A program made the position numbers and the translations under genes. The notes beneath the pieces were generated by a model. It made no database searches and had not been told where the DNA came from. It was given only the letters and a program-made list of their open reading frames with translations. From Verrucomicrobiota bacterium (GTDB taxonomy: Bacteria; Verrucomicrobiota; Verrucomicrobiia; Opitutales; UBA953), in the NCBI GenBank assembly GCA_009917805.1, contig RGES01000029.1, positions 1 to 12,142 on the forward strand: DNA of 12,142 nt, read 5' to 3'. Shown here piece after piece: positions 1 through 9,058 of this stretch; the stretch's first letter is position 1, and each line of letters opens with the position of its first letter.

Positions 1-150
1 GACGCCGCCCGCAAGGCCGCGCCGGCTCCGGTCGCCAAGGCCGCCGCGCCTGCCGCCGGCAAACCGGCCGCTCCCGCCGCCGCGCCCGCTCCCGTTGTGC
101 TTTCCCGTCTCGAACAGCTCCGCCAGAAGAACGAAGCCCCCAAGAACTGA
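1..150 (+). CDS. C-terminal end of an unrecognised Ala/Pro-rich protein (5' end outside window)
   Basis: An open frame runs from the first base to a TGA at 148-150 and gives 49 residues. The first ~33 residues are low-complexity Ala/Pro/Lys (runs such as AAPAPVAKAAAPAAGKPAAP). The tail is a short charged segment, LSRLEQLRQKNEAPKN. Its base composition matches the genes that follow, and its stop lies only 9 nt before the next start codon, so it is probably the upstream member of the same operon. An Ala/Pro-rich tail of this kind is usually a flexible linker and identifies no family. The function is unknown from what is visible. It is called coding because the frame is uninterrupted and tightly coupled to the next gene. 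Confidence 0.6.
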   Translation, partial: DAARKAAPAPVAKAAAPAAGKPAAPAAAPAPVVLSRLEQLRQKNEAPKN

Positions 151-159
151 TCCTTTCCC

Positions 160-2973
<2,814 letters not shown>

Positions 2974-2986
2974 GCCGTCCGTCCGC

Positions 2987-5900
2987 ATGTCCGCCCTTCG
3001 TCCGAGTTCCCGTTGGCTGTCCCGTCGTTGCCTGATGCTGGCCGCGAGCCTCGTCTCCTCCGCCGTCTCGGCGCAGGACAACGAGAAGCTGACGTACGAC
3101 GACCACATCCGGCCGCTGCTCGAGAACAAGTGCTTCTCCTGCCATAACCCGGACAAGAAGAAGGGCGGCCTCGAGCTGACCAGCTACGCCGGCCTGATGA
3201 ACGGCGGCAGCGGCGGCGCGGTCGTCGACGCGGGCAACCCGCAGGCCAGCCGACTCTGGACCTGCAGCGCGAAGAAGGAAGAGCCTTTCATGCCGCCGGA
3301 AGGCGCGCCGCTCGACGCCAAGGACCTGACGCTGCTTTCCAAGTGGATCGCGGGCGGCGTGCTCCAGGCCAAGGGCAGCGTGGCCAAGAAGTCCAACAAG
3401 CCCAAGGTCGACCTGACCTTCGCCGGCGGCGCCGGCAAGCCCACGGGTCCCGTGGCCCGGCCGGAGAACGTCCTGCTCGAGCCCGTCATCGTCACGCCGC
3501 GCACCTCCGCCGTCACCGCGATGGCGGCCAGCCCGTGGACCTCGCTCCTCGCCGTCGCCGGCCAGAAGCAGATCCTGCTTTACGATACGGATACCCGCGA
3601 GCTCGCCGGCATCCTGCCCTATCCCGAAGGCTACGCCCGCTCGCTGAAGTTCAGCGCCAACGGCTCGCTGCTCGTCATGGGCGGCGGCCGCGGCGGCAAG
3701 CTCGGCCACGCCGTCGTCTGGGACGTGAAGACCGGCAAGCGCGTCACCGAGATCGGCAAGGAGTTCGACCAGGTGATGTCGGCCGACATCTCGCCCGACC
3801 ACCGCAAGGTCGTCCTCGCGACCAACGCCAAGAAGGTGAAGTGCTTCGACGTCGCGACCGGTGAGCAGCTTTACCTCATCTCGAAGCACACCGAGTGGGT
3901 GACCGGCGCCCAGTTCAGCCCGGACGGCATCCTGCTCGCGACCTCCGACCGCAACGGCAACGTCATGGTCTGGGAGGCCGACAACGGCGGCGAATTCTAC
4001 AACCTCGGCCAGCATGGCGGCAGCGTCACCGACCTCGCCTGGCGCGCCGATTCCAACATCCTCGCCAGCTGCGCGGCCGACGGCACGATCACGACGTGGG
4101 AGATGAAGACCGGCAAGCGCGTCGCCAGCTGGGGCGCCCACGGCAAGGTCCAGTCGGTGTCGTTCACGCCCGACGGGAAGATCCTTTCCTGCGGTGCGGA
4201 CGGCCGCGTCTCGATGTGGGACGTCAACGGCGCGCGCATCGAGCGGCCGCAGGACATCCGCCAGGACGACGCCGTCTCGAAAATCGTCGCCCTCTACGAT
4301 TCCAAGACCTACGTGACCGGCAACTGGCTGGGCGAGGTCCGCATGTTCGACTTCGCCTCCGGCCGCGAGCTGACCCAGGTTTCCAGCAACCCTCCGAAGA
4401 TCGCCGACCGTCTGGCCGCGACCGAGAAGCGTCTGGCCGAGCTCGAGCCGGCGCTCGCGCCGGCCGAGGCCGCCGTCAAGGCCGTCGAGGCCCGCGTGCC
4501 CGCCGCCGAAGCCGCCTTGGCCAAGGTGAAGGCCGCCGGCGAGCCCGCCTCGAAGAAGCTCGCCGAGATGGAGGCCAAGCAGGCCGAAGAGAACAAGGCG
4601 ATCGCCTATTGGCAGGGAATGGTCGGCAAGGCCAAGTCGGCCGCCGAGAAGGAGAAGGCGACCAAGCAGGTCGCCGACCAGCGCGCCGCGCTCGCGTATT
4701 GCACGAAGGAAGCCGCGGCCGCGAAGCCCGCGGCCGCCGCCTTCCGCGCCGCCGAAGCTGAGCTCGCCAAGGTCCGGTCCGAGCTCGCCGCCGCGCAGGC
4801 CAAGGTCCGCGACGTCGTCGCCGAGACCGCCGCGCACCGCGAACGCATCGTCGCCCTCAAGGCCGCCCAGTTCAACGTCGGCGTGCTCACCGAGCAGGAG
4901 AAGCTCGCCAAGCTCGAGCAGGACATCGCCGACCTCGTCGCCGCCAAGGCGGAGAACGAGGCCGCCAAGGTGACCGCCGCCGCCCGCATCGAATCTTCCC
5001 GGAAGACCATCGCGCAGAACGAAGACCTGCTGCCGAAGCAGCTCGCCGAGCTCGAGGCGCTCAAGGCCGAATTCGCCGCCTTGGACAAGACCCTGGCGCC
5101 GCTCCGCCTCAGCGAAGCCGAGGCGATGGGCAGGATCGAGGCGCAGCAGAAGCTCATCGACGCCCAGTCCGAAGCCATCGTGCGTCTCGGCCAGGACCGC
5201 GACGCCGTCGTCGCGGTCGCCAACGCCGCGGTCGCCGCCTACCGCGACAAATACACCACGCCGCTGCGCGCGCGGCTGACCGAGGCCACCGCCAAGGTCG
5301 ACGAACTCAAGAAGGTCGCCGAGGCCGCCAAGGCCGCCGCCGCCAAGGCGAAGGCCGTCTTGGCCGAAGCCGCGGCGAAGTCCAAGGCGCAGGCGCTGGC
5401 CGTGGCGAAGGCCGCCGACGCGACCAAGCAGGCCGGCGTGAACCTCGTCGCGGCCGAGAAGGCCTACGGCGAAGCGCGGACGTTCACCGCCGTCTTTTCC
5501 TTCAGTTATTTCTCCCGGAAGAAGCAGACCGAACAGCAGGCCGCCGAAGCCAAGCTCGCCGTCGCGAAGGCCCGGGCAGGGCAGGATGAGGCCGAGAAGG
5601 CGCTCGTCGCCGCCAAGTCCGTCGAACAGTCCGCGCTCGCCGCCCAGGTCGCCGCCGACGACGCCGCGGTCGCCGCGGAAAAGGCCGTCGGTCCGGCCGG
5701 CGCCCTTGTCGCCGCGATCACCAAGGAGCGTTCGATGCATCTCGTCGAACGTGAGAAGCTCGCCGCCCCGGCCGCCGCGGCCGAAAAGGAGCATGCCGCG
5801 AAGCTGCCGGTCCTGCAGGCTTCCCTGCAGAAGGCCAAGGAGGGACTCCCGGCCCTGGAAAAGGCGCTGGGCGCCATCCGTGCGCAGCTCGCCGATGCCG

Positions 5901-6163
5901 GCAAGCCCGTCGAAGCCAAGCGTCACCTGGTCGAATCCGCCGCGAAGACCCTCGAACTCACCAAGAGCGAGAAGGCCAACGCCGAGAAGGCGCTGGCCGC
6001 CGCGCAGAAGGACATCCCGCAGCGCGACAAGAACCTCGAGGAGATCGCCAAGACCTACGCCGAGCTCACCCCGCAGGTCGAGCCGATGAAGGCCAAGGTG
6101 AAGGCCGCGCAGGAGCAGTATCTCGCGATGCTGCCTAAGCGCGAAGAGGGGAAGAAGAATTAA
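2987..6163 (+). CDS. Exported PSCyt1 heme domain - WD40 propeller - long coiled-coil fusion protein
   Basis: This 1058-residue protein starts with a signal peptide (residues 1-29, likely cleaved after SAVSA). A PSCyt1 domain at ~33-130 carries CFSCH (C49, C52, H53) and FMPPE (M102, probable axial ligand), closing with LSKWIAGG. Residues ~172-460 form about seven WD40-like blades, with repeated endings such as VVWDVKTG, VMVWEADNG, TTWEMKTG, SMWDVNG and RMFDFASG and SPDG/TPDG turns. This is enough for one closed beta-propeller. From ~472 to ~1050 the chain is almost entirely Ala/Glu/Lys/Leu heptad-like sequence, i.e. a coiled coil of about 580 residues. It is interrupted at ~831-845 by an aromatic stretch (TFTAVFSFSYFSRKK). 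No second membrane anchor is seen. The start lies 13 nt after the stop of the DUF1549/DUF1553 gene, so the two products are probably co-expressed and may act together outside the cytoplasm. The propeller is likely a protein-binding platform and the coiled coil a spacer or oligomerisation rod; both roles are inferred. Confidence 0.9.
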   Translation: MSALRPSSRWLSRRCLMLAASLVSSAVSAQDNEKLTYDDHIRPLLENKCFSCHNPDKKKGGLELTSYAGLMNGGSGGAVVDAGNPQASRLWTCSAKKEEPFMPPEGAPLDAKDLTLLSKWIAGGVLQAKGSVAKKSNKPKVDLTFAGGAGKPTGPVARPENVLLEPVIVTPRTSAVTAMAASPWTSLLAVAGQKQILLYDTDTRELAGILPYPEGYARSLKFSANGSLLVMGGGRGGKLGHAVVWDVKTGKRVTEIGKEFDQVMSADISPDHRKVVLATNAKKVKCFDVATGEQLYLISKHTEWVTGAQFSPDGILLATSDRNGNVMVWEADNGGEFYNLGQHGGSVTDLAWRADSNILASCAADGTITTWEMKTGKRVASWGAHGKVQSVSFTPDGKILSCGADGRVSMWDVNGARIERPQDIRQDDAVSKIVALYDSKTYVTGNWLGEVRMFDFASGRELTQVSSNPPKIADRLAATEKRLAELEPALAPAEAAVKAVEARVPAAEAALAKVKAAGEPASKKLAEMEAKQAEENKAIAYWQGMVGKAKSAAEKEKATKQVADQRAALAYCTKEAAAAKPAAAAFRAAEAELAKVRSELAAAQAKVRDVVAETAAHRERIVALKAAQFNVGVLTEQEKLAKLEQDIADLVAAKAENEAAKVTAAARIESSRKTIAQNEDLLPKQLAELEALKAEFAALDKTLAPLRLSEAEAMGRIEAQQKLIDAQSEAIVRLGQDRDAVVAVANAAVAAYRDKYTTPLRARLTEATAKVDELKKVAEAAKAAAAKAKAVLAEAAAKSKAQALAVAKAADATKQAGVNLVAAEKAYGEARTFTAVFSFSYFSRKKQTEQQAAEAKLAVAKARAGQDEAEKALVAAKSVEQSALAAQVAADDAAVAAEKAVGPAGALVAAITKERSMHLVEREKLAAPAAAAEKEHAAKLPVLQASLQKAKEGLPALEKALGAIRAQLADAGKPVEAKRHLVESAAKTLELTKSEKANAEKALAAAQKDIPQRDKNLEEIAKTYAELTPQVEPMKAKVKAAQEQYLAMLPKREEGKKN

Positions 6164-6167
6164 CCAA

Positions 6168-6195
6168 TAGGGATAGGGGTAGGGGCAGGGGTAGG
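6168..6195 (+). repeat. Left outer arm: TAGGGG repeats, G-quadruplex motif
   Basis: Starting 5 nt after the TAA of the WD40/coiled-coil gene, the + strand carries GGG-N3-GGGG-N2-GGGG-N2-GGGG. This satisfies the usual G3+N1-7 quadruplex pattern in the DNA and in the 3' untranslated RNA. The arm is an imperfect reverse complement of 6473-6500; the mismatches are at 6186 and 6193. Confidence 0.8.
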
Positions 6196-6207
6196 TGATG
6201 GATGGCT

Positions 6208-6228
6208 CAAAGGGAAACCGGAGACCGG
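6208..6228 (+). repeat. Left second arm of the nested inverted repeat
   Basis: CAAAGGGA is followed by two ACCGG-containing words. Its partner is 6411-6431, centred on 6319.5. In RNA the two differences are one A-C mismatch (6216/6423) and one G-U pair (6223/6416). The two words appear in swapped order in the partner: AACCGG then GACCGG here, and GACCGG then AACCGG in the reverse complement of the partner. Confidence 0.8.
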
Positions 6229-6249
6229 ATGATTGGCTGGGGCATTGTT

Positions 6250-6268
6250 TCGGGTCTCAGGTCTCGGC
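6250..6268 (+). repeat. Left third arm of the nested inverted repeat
   Basis: TCGGGTCTCAGGTCTCGGC pairs with GCTGAGACCTGAGACCCGA at 6371-6389. The only difference is a G-U pair at 6266/6373, so an RNA stem of 19 continuous pairs is possible. The internal word GGTCTC occurs twice in each arm. Confidence 0.85.
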
Positions 6269-6331
6269 CGTCGGGTTTCTGATCCAGGTGTTCAGGTTCG
6301 GGTGCTGGTCCCGGGACTGACTCCTGAGCCT

Positions 6332-6361
6332 GAACCCGAACCCGAACCCGAACCCGAACTC
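6332..6361 (+). repeat. GAACCC hexamer tandem repeat
   Basis: Four perfect GAACCC units (6332-6355) are followed by one degenerate unit, GAACTC (6356-6361). The tract lies inside the innermost loop of the nested inverted repeat. It can pair in several registers with the GGTTCGGGT stretch at 6295-6303. Confidence 0.9.
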
Positions 6362-6370
6362 GTACCAGTA

Positions 6371-6389
6371 GCTGAGACCTGAGACCCGA
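6371..6389 (+). repeat. Right third arm of the nested inverted repeat
   Basis: This is the reverse-complement partner of 6250-6268, with 18 of 19 positions identical and the remaining one a G-U pair in RNA. It follows the GAACCC tract by 9 nt. Confidence 0.85.
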
Positions 6390-6410
6390 TCTTTATCCGC
6401 AGCATCCTTC

Positions 6411-6431
6411 CCGGTTTCCGGTCTCCCTTTG
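6411..6431 (+). repeat. Right second arm of the nested inverted repeat
   Basis: This is the reverse-complement partner of 6208-6228, with 19 of 21 positions identical. It has the same symmetry centre as the 6250-6268/6371-6389 pair. Confidence 0.8.
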
Positions 6432-6472
6432 CTCCCTGGTTTCTCCCCGCAGGGAAGGGTGGTTTGACTCTG

Positions 6473-6500
6473 CCCACCCCTACCCCTACCCCTATCCCTA
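6473..6500 (+). repeat. Right outer arm: C-rich CCCCTA repeats abutting a start codon
   Basis: This C-rich tract is the imperfect reverse complement of 6168-6195 and ends 5 nt before the ATG at 6506. The minus strand carries a G-quadruplex pattern and the + strand an i-motif pattern. In mRNA it would occupy the ribosome-binding region of the pyruvyl transferase-like gene. If both arms are on one transcript, pairing with the left arm could mask that start. Confidence 0.8.
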
Positions 6501-6505
6501 AAACA

Positions 6506-7735
6506 ATGCTCTCCCGCCGCCGTTTCCTGGAATCCGCCTTCGTGGCGGCCATCGCCGCTTCGCTGGGAGCCGCCGAAGGGAAGCGCGCTCCGCGCGTGGT
6601 GCTGCGCTCTTCCTGGCAGACGGTGAACATCGGCGACATCGCCCATACTCCCGGCGTGCTGGCCTTGCTGGAGAAGTATTTCCCCGAGGCCGAGATCACC
6701 CTCTGGCCTTCCAACGTCGACAACGGCGTGAAGGAGATGCTCTCGGCGCGCTTCCCCAAGCTGAAGTTCGTCGGCCCGAAGCCCGATGTCGCCAAGCTCT
6801 ACGCCGAGAACGATTTCCTCCTGCACGGTTCCGGACCCTCCCTCGTGGGCGAGAAGCAGGTGGCGATGTGGCGCAAGCAGGGGCCGAAGCCCTACGGCGT
6901 CCTCGGCATCACCCAAGGCAAGCCGACGCCGGAGGCGGCCGAGATCCTCACCGGCGCGCAGTTCGTCTATTTCCGCGACTCGGTCTCGCTCGAGACCGCC
7001 AAGGCCGGCGGCGTGAAGTGCCCGGTGATGGAGTTCGGTCCCGATGGCGCGTTCGCCACGGACCTGCGCAACGACGAGAAGGCCGAGGCCTTCCTCCACG
7101 GCTGGGGCCTCGAACGCGGCAAGTTCCTCTGCTGCATCCCGCGCTACCGCAGCACGCCCTATTGGACGATCCACAAGGAACGCGCCTTCGACCCGGTGAA
7201 GCAGAAGCGCAACGACGAGATGAAGGAGCATGACCATGCCCAGCTGCGCGCCGCGATCGTCGCCGTGGTGAAGCAGACCGACCTCAAGGTGCTCATCTGT
7301 CCCGAGGACCGGACGCAGATGGCCTTGGGCAAGGAGATCCTTTTCGACAAGCTGCCCGACGACGTGAAGGACCGCGTGGTCTGGCGTCAGGATTACTGGC
7401 TCACCGACGAAGCCCTCAGCGTCTACGTCCGCAGCGCCGGGCTCTTCGGCAACGAGATGCACTCGCCCATCATGTGCGTCGGCAACGGCATCCCCGCGAT
7501 CGTCTGCCGCTGGGCCGAGCAGACCTCGAAGGGCAACATGTGGAAGGACGTCGGCCTCCACGAATGGCTCTTCGACCTCGACGACGAGCCGCAGCTCGCG
7601 GGCATCGTCCCGGCCGTGCTCGCCATGGCCAAGGATCCGGCCGCCGCGAAGGCCAAGGTGGCCAAGGCGCAGGCCGTCCTCCGCGAGCGTCAGTCCGCGG
7701 CGCTCGCCCGGGTCCGCGTGGCGTCCGTTCGGTGA
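6506..7735 (+). CDS. Tat-exported polysaccharide pyruvyl transferase-family protein
   Basis: This is a 409-residue protein. The N terminus has a near-consensus twin-arginine signal, SRRRFLE at residues 3-9, followed by the hydrophobic AFVAAIAASLG and a cleavage-like AAEG. The remainder resembles the polysaccharide pyruvyl transferase fold (PF04230): an N-terminal Rossmann-like start with NIGD (41-44), HGSGPSLVG (107-115), YFRDSVSLETAKAGGV (155-170) and the C-terminal EMHSPIMCVGNGIPAIVCRW (317-336), which is the family's H-S-x-I-x-x-x-G-x-P signature. Known members transfer a pyruvyl ketal from phosphoenolpyruvate to surface sugars. The ATG at 6506 is preferred over an in-frame TTG at 6464, which would add a Thr-Pro run translated from the C-rich repeat arm and push the Tat motif inward. 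No Shine-Dalgarno sequence is present. Family assignment is good; the activity of an exported version is uncertain because PEP is cytoplasmic. Confidence 0.82.
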   Translation: MLSRRRFLESAFVAAIAASLGAAEGKRAPRVVLRSSWQTVNIGDIAHTPGVLALLEKYFPEAEITLWPSNVDNGVKEMLSARFPKLKFVGPKPDVAKLYAENDFLLHGSGPSLVGEKQVAMWRKQGPKPYGVLGITQGKPTPEAAEILTGAQFVYFRDSVSLETAKAGGVKCPVMEFGPDGAFATDLRNDEKAEAFLHGWGLERGKFLCCIPRYRSTPYWTIHKERAFDPVKQKRNDEMKEHDHAQLRAAIVAVVKQTDLKVLICPEDRTQMALGKEILFDKLPDDVKDRVVWRQDYWLTDEALSVYVRSAGLFGNEMHSPIMCVGNGIPAIVCRWAEQTSKGNMWKDVGLHEWLFDLDDEPQLAGIVPAVLAMAKDPAAAKAKVAKAQAVLRERQSAALARVRVASVR

Positions 7736-7740
7736 GGTCC

Positions 7741-7762
7741 GGAGGCCTGTTCGCAGGCTTCT
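7741..7762 (+). terminator. Probable intrinsic terminator hairpin with a UUCG loop
   Basis: A 9-bp stem (7741-7749 with 7754-7762, including two G-U pairs) closes on the stable tetraloop TTCG (7750-7753). It begins 5 nt after the stop codon of the pyruvyl transferase-like gene. The following T tract is weak (TAATCCC), so it may act as a transcript-end stabiliser rather than an efficient terminator. Confidence 0.45.
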
Positions 7763-7785
7763 TAATCCCATCTTAAGCCAAGGTT

Positions 7786-7820
7786 CATGCTTTGACAGCA
7801 TGCGTCGCGGAAGGCACTGT
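7786..7820 (+). promoter_or_regulatory. Possible promoter/operator upstream of the RND genes
   Basis: TTGACA, the sigma70 -35 consensus, is at 7792-7797. It overlaps a perfect 6-bp inverted repeat, CATGCT-TTGAC-AGCATG (7786-7802). Seventeen bases downstream the candidate -10 is CACTGT (7815-7820), a poor match. The position, 60-90 nt before the adaptor start, is suitable and the inverted repeat could be a repressor site, but the weak -10 keeps this tentative. The rest of the 7763-7879 gap shows nothing else I can name. Confidence 0.25.
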
Positions 7821-7879
7821 CCGAAGGTCGTCGCGCACCTCGTTCCCGCGGCTTTCCTCCACCCCTTCAGCTCGTCACC

Positions 7880-9052
7880 ATGATCCGCCCCCGTCTCTTT
7901 TCCGCCACGCTGCTACTCGCGATGGCGGTCTCCCTCGCCGCCCAGACCAAGGAAGGCGGCAAGTCGCCCGGCGGATCCAAGGCGGGCGGCAAAGGCGCGC
8001 GTAATCTTCCGGTCTCCGTCGCCACCGCGACCGTCGCGCCCGGCGACATCGAGATCCGCATCTCGGCCCTCGGCGCCGTGAAGGCGCTGAACACCGTCAC
8101 CGTGCGTCCGCGCGTCAGCGGCCAGCTGATGAAGCTCTACTTCACCGAAGGCCAGGCCGTGAAGGCCGGCGACCCGCTGGCCGACATCGACCCGCGGCCG
8201 TTCGAAGTCGCGCTGACGCAGGCCGAAGGCCAGCTCGCCCGCGACCGCGCCGCCCTCGCCAACGCCAAGCTCGACCTCAAGCGCTACCAGGACGCCGCCG
8301 AGGCGATCACCCGGCAGCAGCTCGATTCCGCCGGCGCCTTGGTGGCCCAGCTCGAAGGCACGGTGAAGGTCGACGAAGGCTCCGTCGCCAACGCGCGCCT
8401 GCAGCTCGAGTACTCCAAGGTCACCGCGCCCATCGCCGGCGTCGTGGGCCTCCGCCAGGTCGACGTCGGCAACGTCGTCTCGGCCGCCGACACGACCGGT
8501 CTCGTCGTCATCACCCAGCTCCAGCCGGTCACGGTCGTCTTCGGCGTGCCGGAGTCCGACATCCCCGCCTTGCAGTACGCGATCGGGCAGGGCGCCCAGC
8601 TGAAGGCCGAGGCCTTCGACCGTGACGGCCGCATGGTGCTGGCCATCGGCGACCTCTCCGCCTTGGACAACCAGATCGACGCCAGCACGGGCACGCTCCG
8701 CCTGCGGGCCTTGTTCGCCAACGCCGACCGCCGCCTCTTCCCGAACCAGTTCGTGAACATCCGCCTGACCGTCGAGAACAAGAAGGGCGTGCTTCTCGCC
8801 CCCACCGCCGCCGTGCAGATCAGCGACAAGGACCGTTTCGTCTTCATCCTGAACCCGGACGACACCGTCACGCGTCGCACCGTGCGCACCGGCGTCGTCG
8901 ACGGCCTGAACACCGAGATCCTCGAAGGCCTGAAGGCCGGCGAGGTCATCGCCGCCGACGGCCTCGACCGGCTGCAGACCGGCACGAAGGTCGTCGTCGC
9001 CGGACGACGCAAGCCGGCCGGCGCGCCGACCGAAGCCCCGGCCGCCAAGTAA
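7880..9052 (+). CDS. RND efflux periplasmic adaptor subunit (MdtA/AcrA-like membrane fusion protein)
   Basis: This 390-residue protein bridges an inner-membrane RND pump to an outer-membrane channel in the periplasm. Residues 1-21 are a signal peptide (ATLLLAMAVSLAA-Q) with no lipobox cysteine, so the protein is probably soluble or peripherally attached rather than a lipoprotein. A Gly/Lys-rich linker (23-41) follows. The first lipoyl half at ~72-105 includes VRPRVSGQL and the FTEGQAVKAGDPL turn. The alpha-helical hairpin spans ~106-175, and the second lipoyl half (TAPIAGVVGLRQVDVGNVV) is at 182-200. The beta-barrel domain follows (~212-300, with FPNQFVNIRL at 287-296), then the membrane-proximal domain (~305-375). 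The order and length are those of the MdtA family. The ATG at 7880 directly precedes the signal peptide; no Shine-Dalgarno sequence is present. The stop lies 6 nt before the pump gene, so the two are co-transcribed. Confidence 0.95.
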   Translation: MIRPRLFSATLLLAMAVSLAAQTKEGGKSPGGSKAGGKGARNLPVSVATATVAPGDIEIRISALGAVKALNTVTVRPRVSGQLMKLYFTEGQAVKAGDPLADIDPRPFEVALTQAEGQLARDRAALANAKLDLKRYQDAAEAITRQQLDSAGALVAQLEGTVKVDEGSVANARLQLEYSKVTAPIAGVVGLRQVDVGNVVSAADTTGLVVITQLQPVTVVFGVPESDIPALQYAIGQGAQLKAEAFDRDGRMVLAIGDLSALDNQIDASTGTLRLRALFANADRRLFPNQFVNIRLTVENKKGVLLAPTAAVQISDKDRFVFILNPDDTVTRRTVRTGVVDGLNTEILEGLKAGEVIAADGLDRLQTGTKVVVAGRRKPAGAPTEAPAAK

Positions 9053-9058
9053 GCCGGC

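Larger units (their letters stand above)
6164..6505. repeat. Intergenic element of nested imperfect inverted repeats
   Basis: No gene is supported in this 342-bp gap. It contains at least three nested inverted-repeat pairs. The outer G-rich/C-rich arms are at 6168-6195 and 6473-6500 (26 of 28 positions match). The second pair is at 6208-6228 and 6411-6431 (19 of 21). The third pair is at 6250-6268 and 6371-6389 (18 of 19, the odd one a G-U pair in RNA). The second and third pairs share the same centre, 6319.5. An inner region can also pair: GTTCAGGTTCGGGT near 6290-6303 against the GAACCC tract at 6332-6361. A perfect 10-bp palindrome, GTCCCGGGAC, lies at 6308-6317. Transcribed RNA could fold into one long stem of roughly 330 nt. 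It fills the space between a stop codon and the next start almost exactly. Whether it is a mobile repeat, a terminator or a regulatory RNA cannot be decided from one copy. Confidence 0.85.

Noticed and set aside
2987..3079. Tat signal on the WD40/cytochrome protein (SRRCLM)
   Set aside because: c-type heme attachment needs export of the unfolded chain by Sec. The twin arginine lacks the usual Phe, so an ordinary Sec signal is more likely.
6332..6361. CRISPR-like array
   Set aside because: The units are 6 bp and contiguous, with no spacers and no cas genes.
6464..6505. TTG start giving a 14-residue N-terminal extension on the pyruvyl transferase-like protein
   Set aside because: The extension is a Thr-Pro run translated from the C-rich repeat arm, and it would displace the Tat motif from the N terminus.
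6164..6505. Insertion sequence, retron or DGR remnant
   Set aside because: There is no transposase or reverse transcriptase fragment, no target-site duplication could be identified, and the inverted repeats nest toward the centre rather than bounding a gene.
6292..6795. Minus-strand open frame through the repeat element with a Gly-Ser run
   Set aside because: The Gly-Ser run is only the translated GAACCC hexamer tract, and the frame overlaps the Tat-signal gene antisense.
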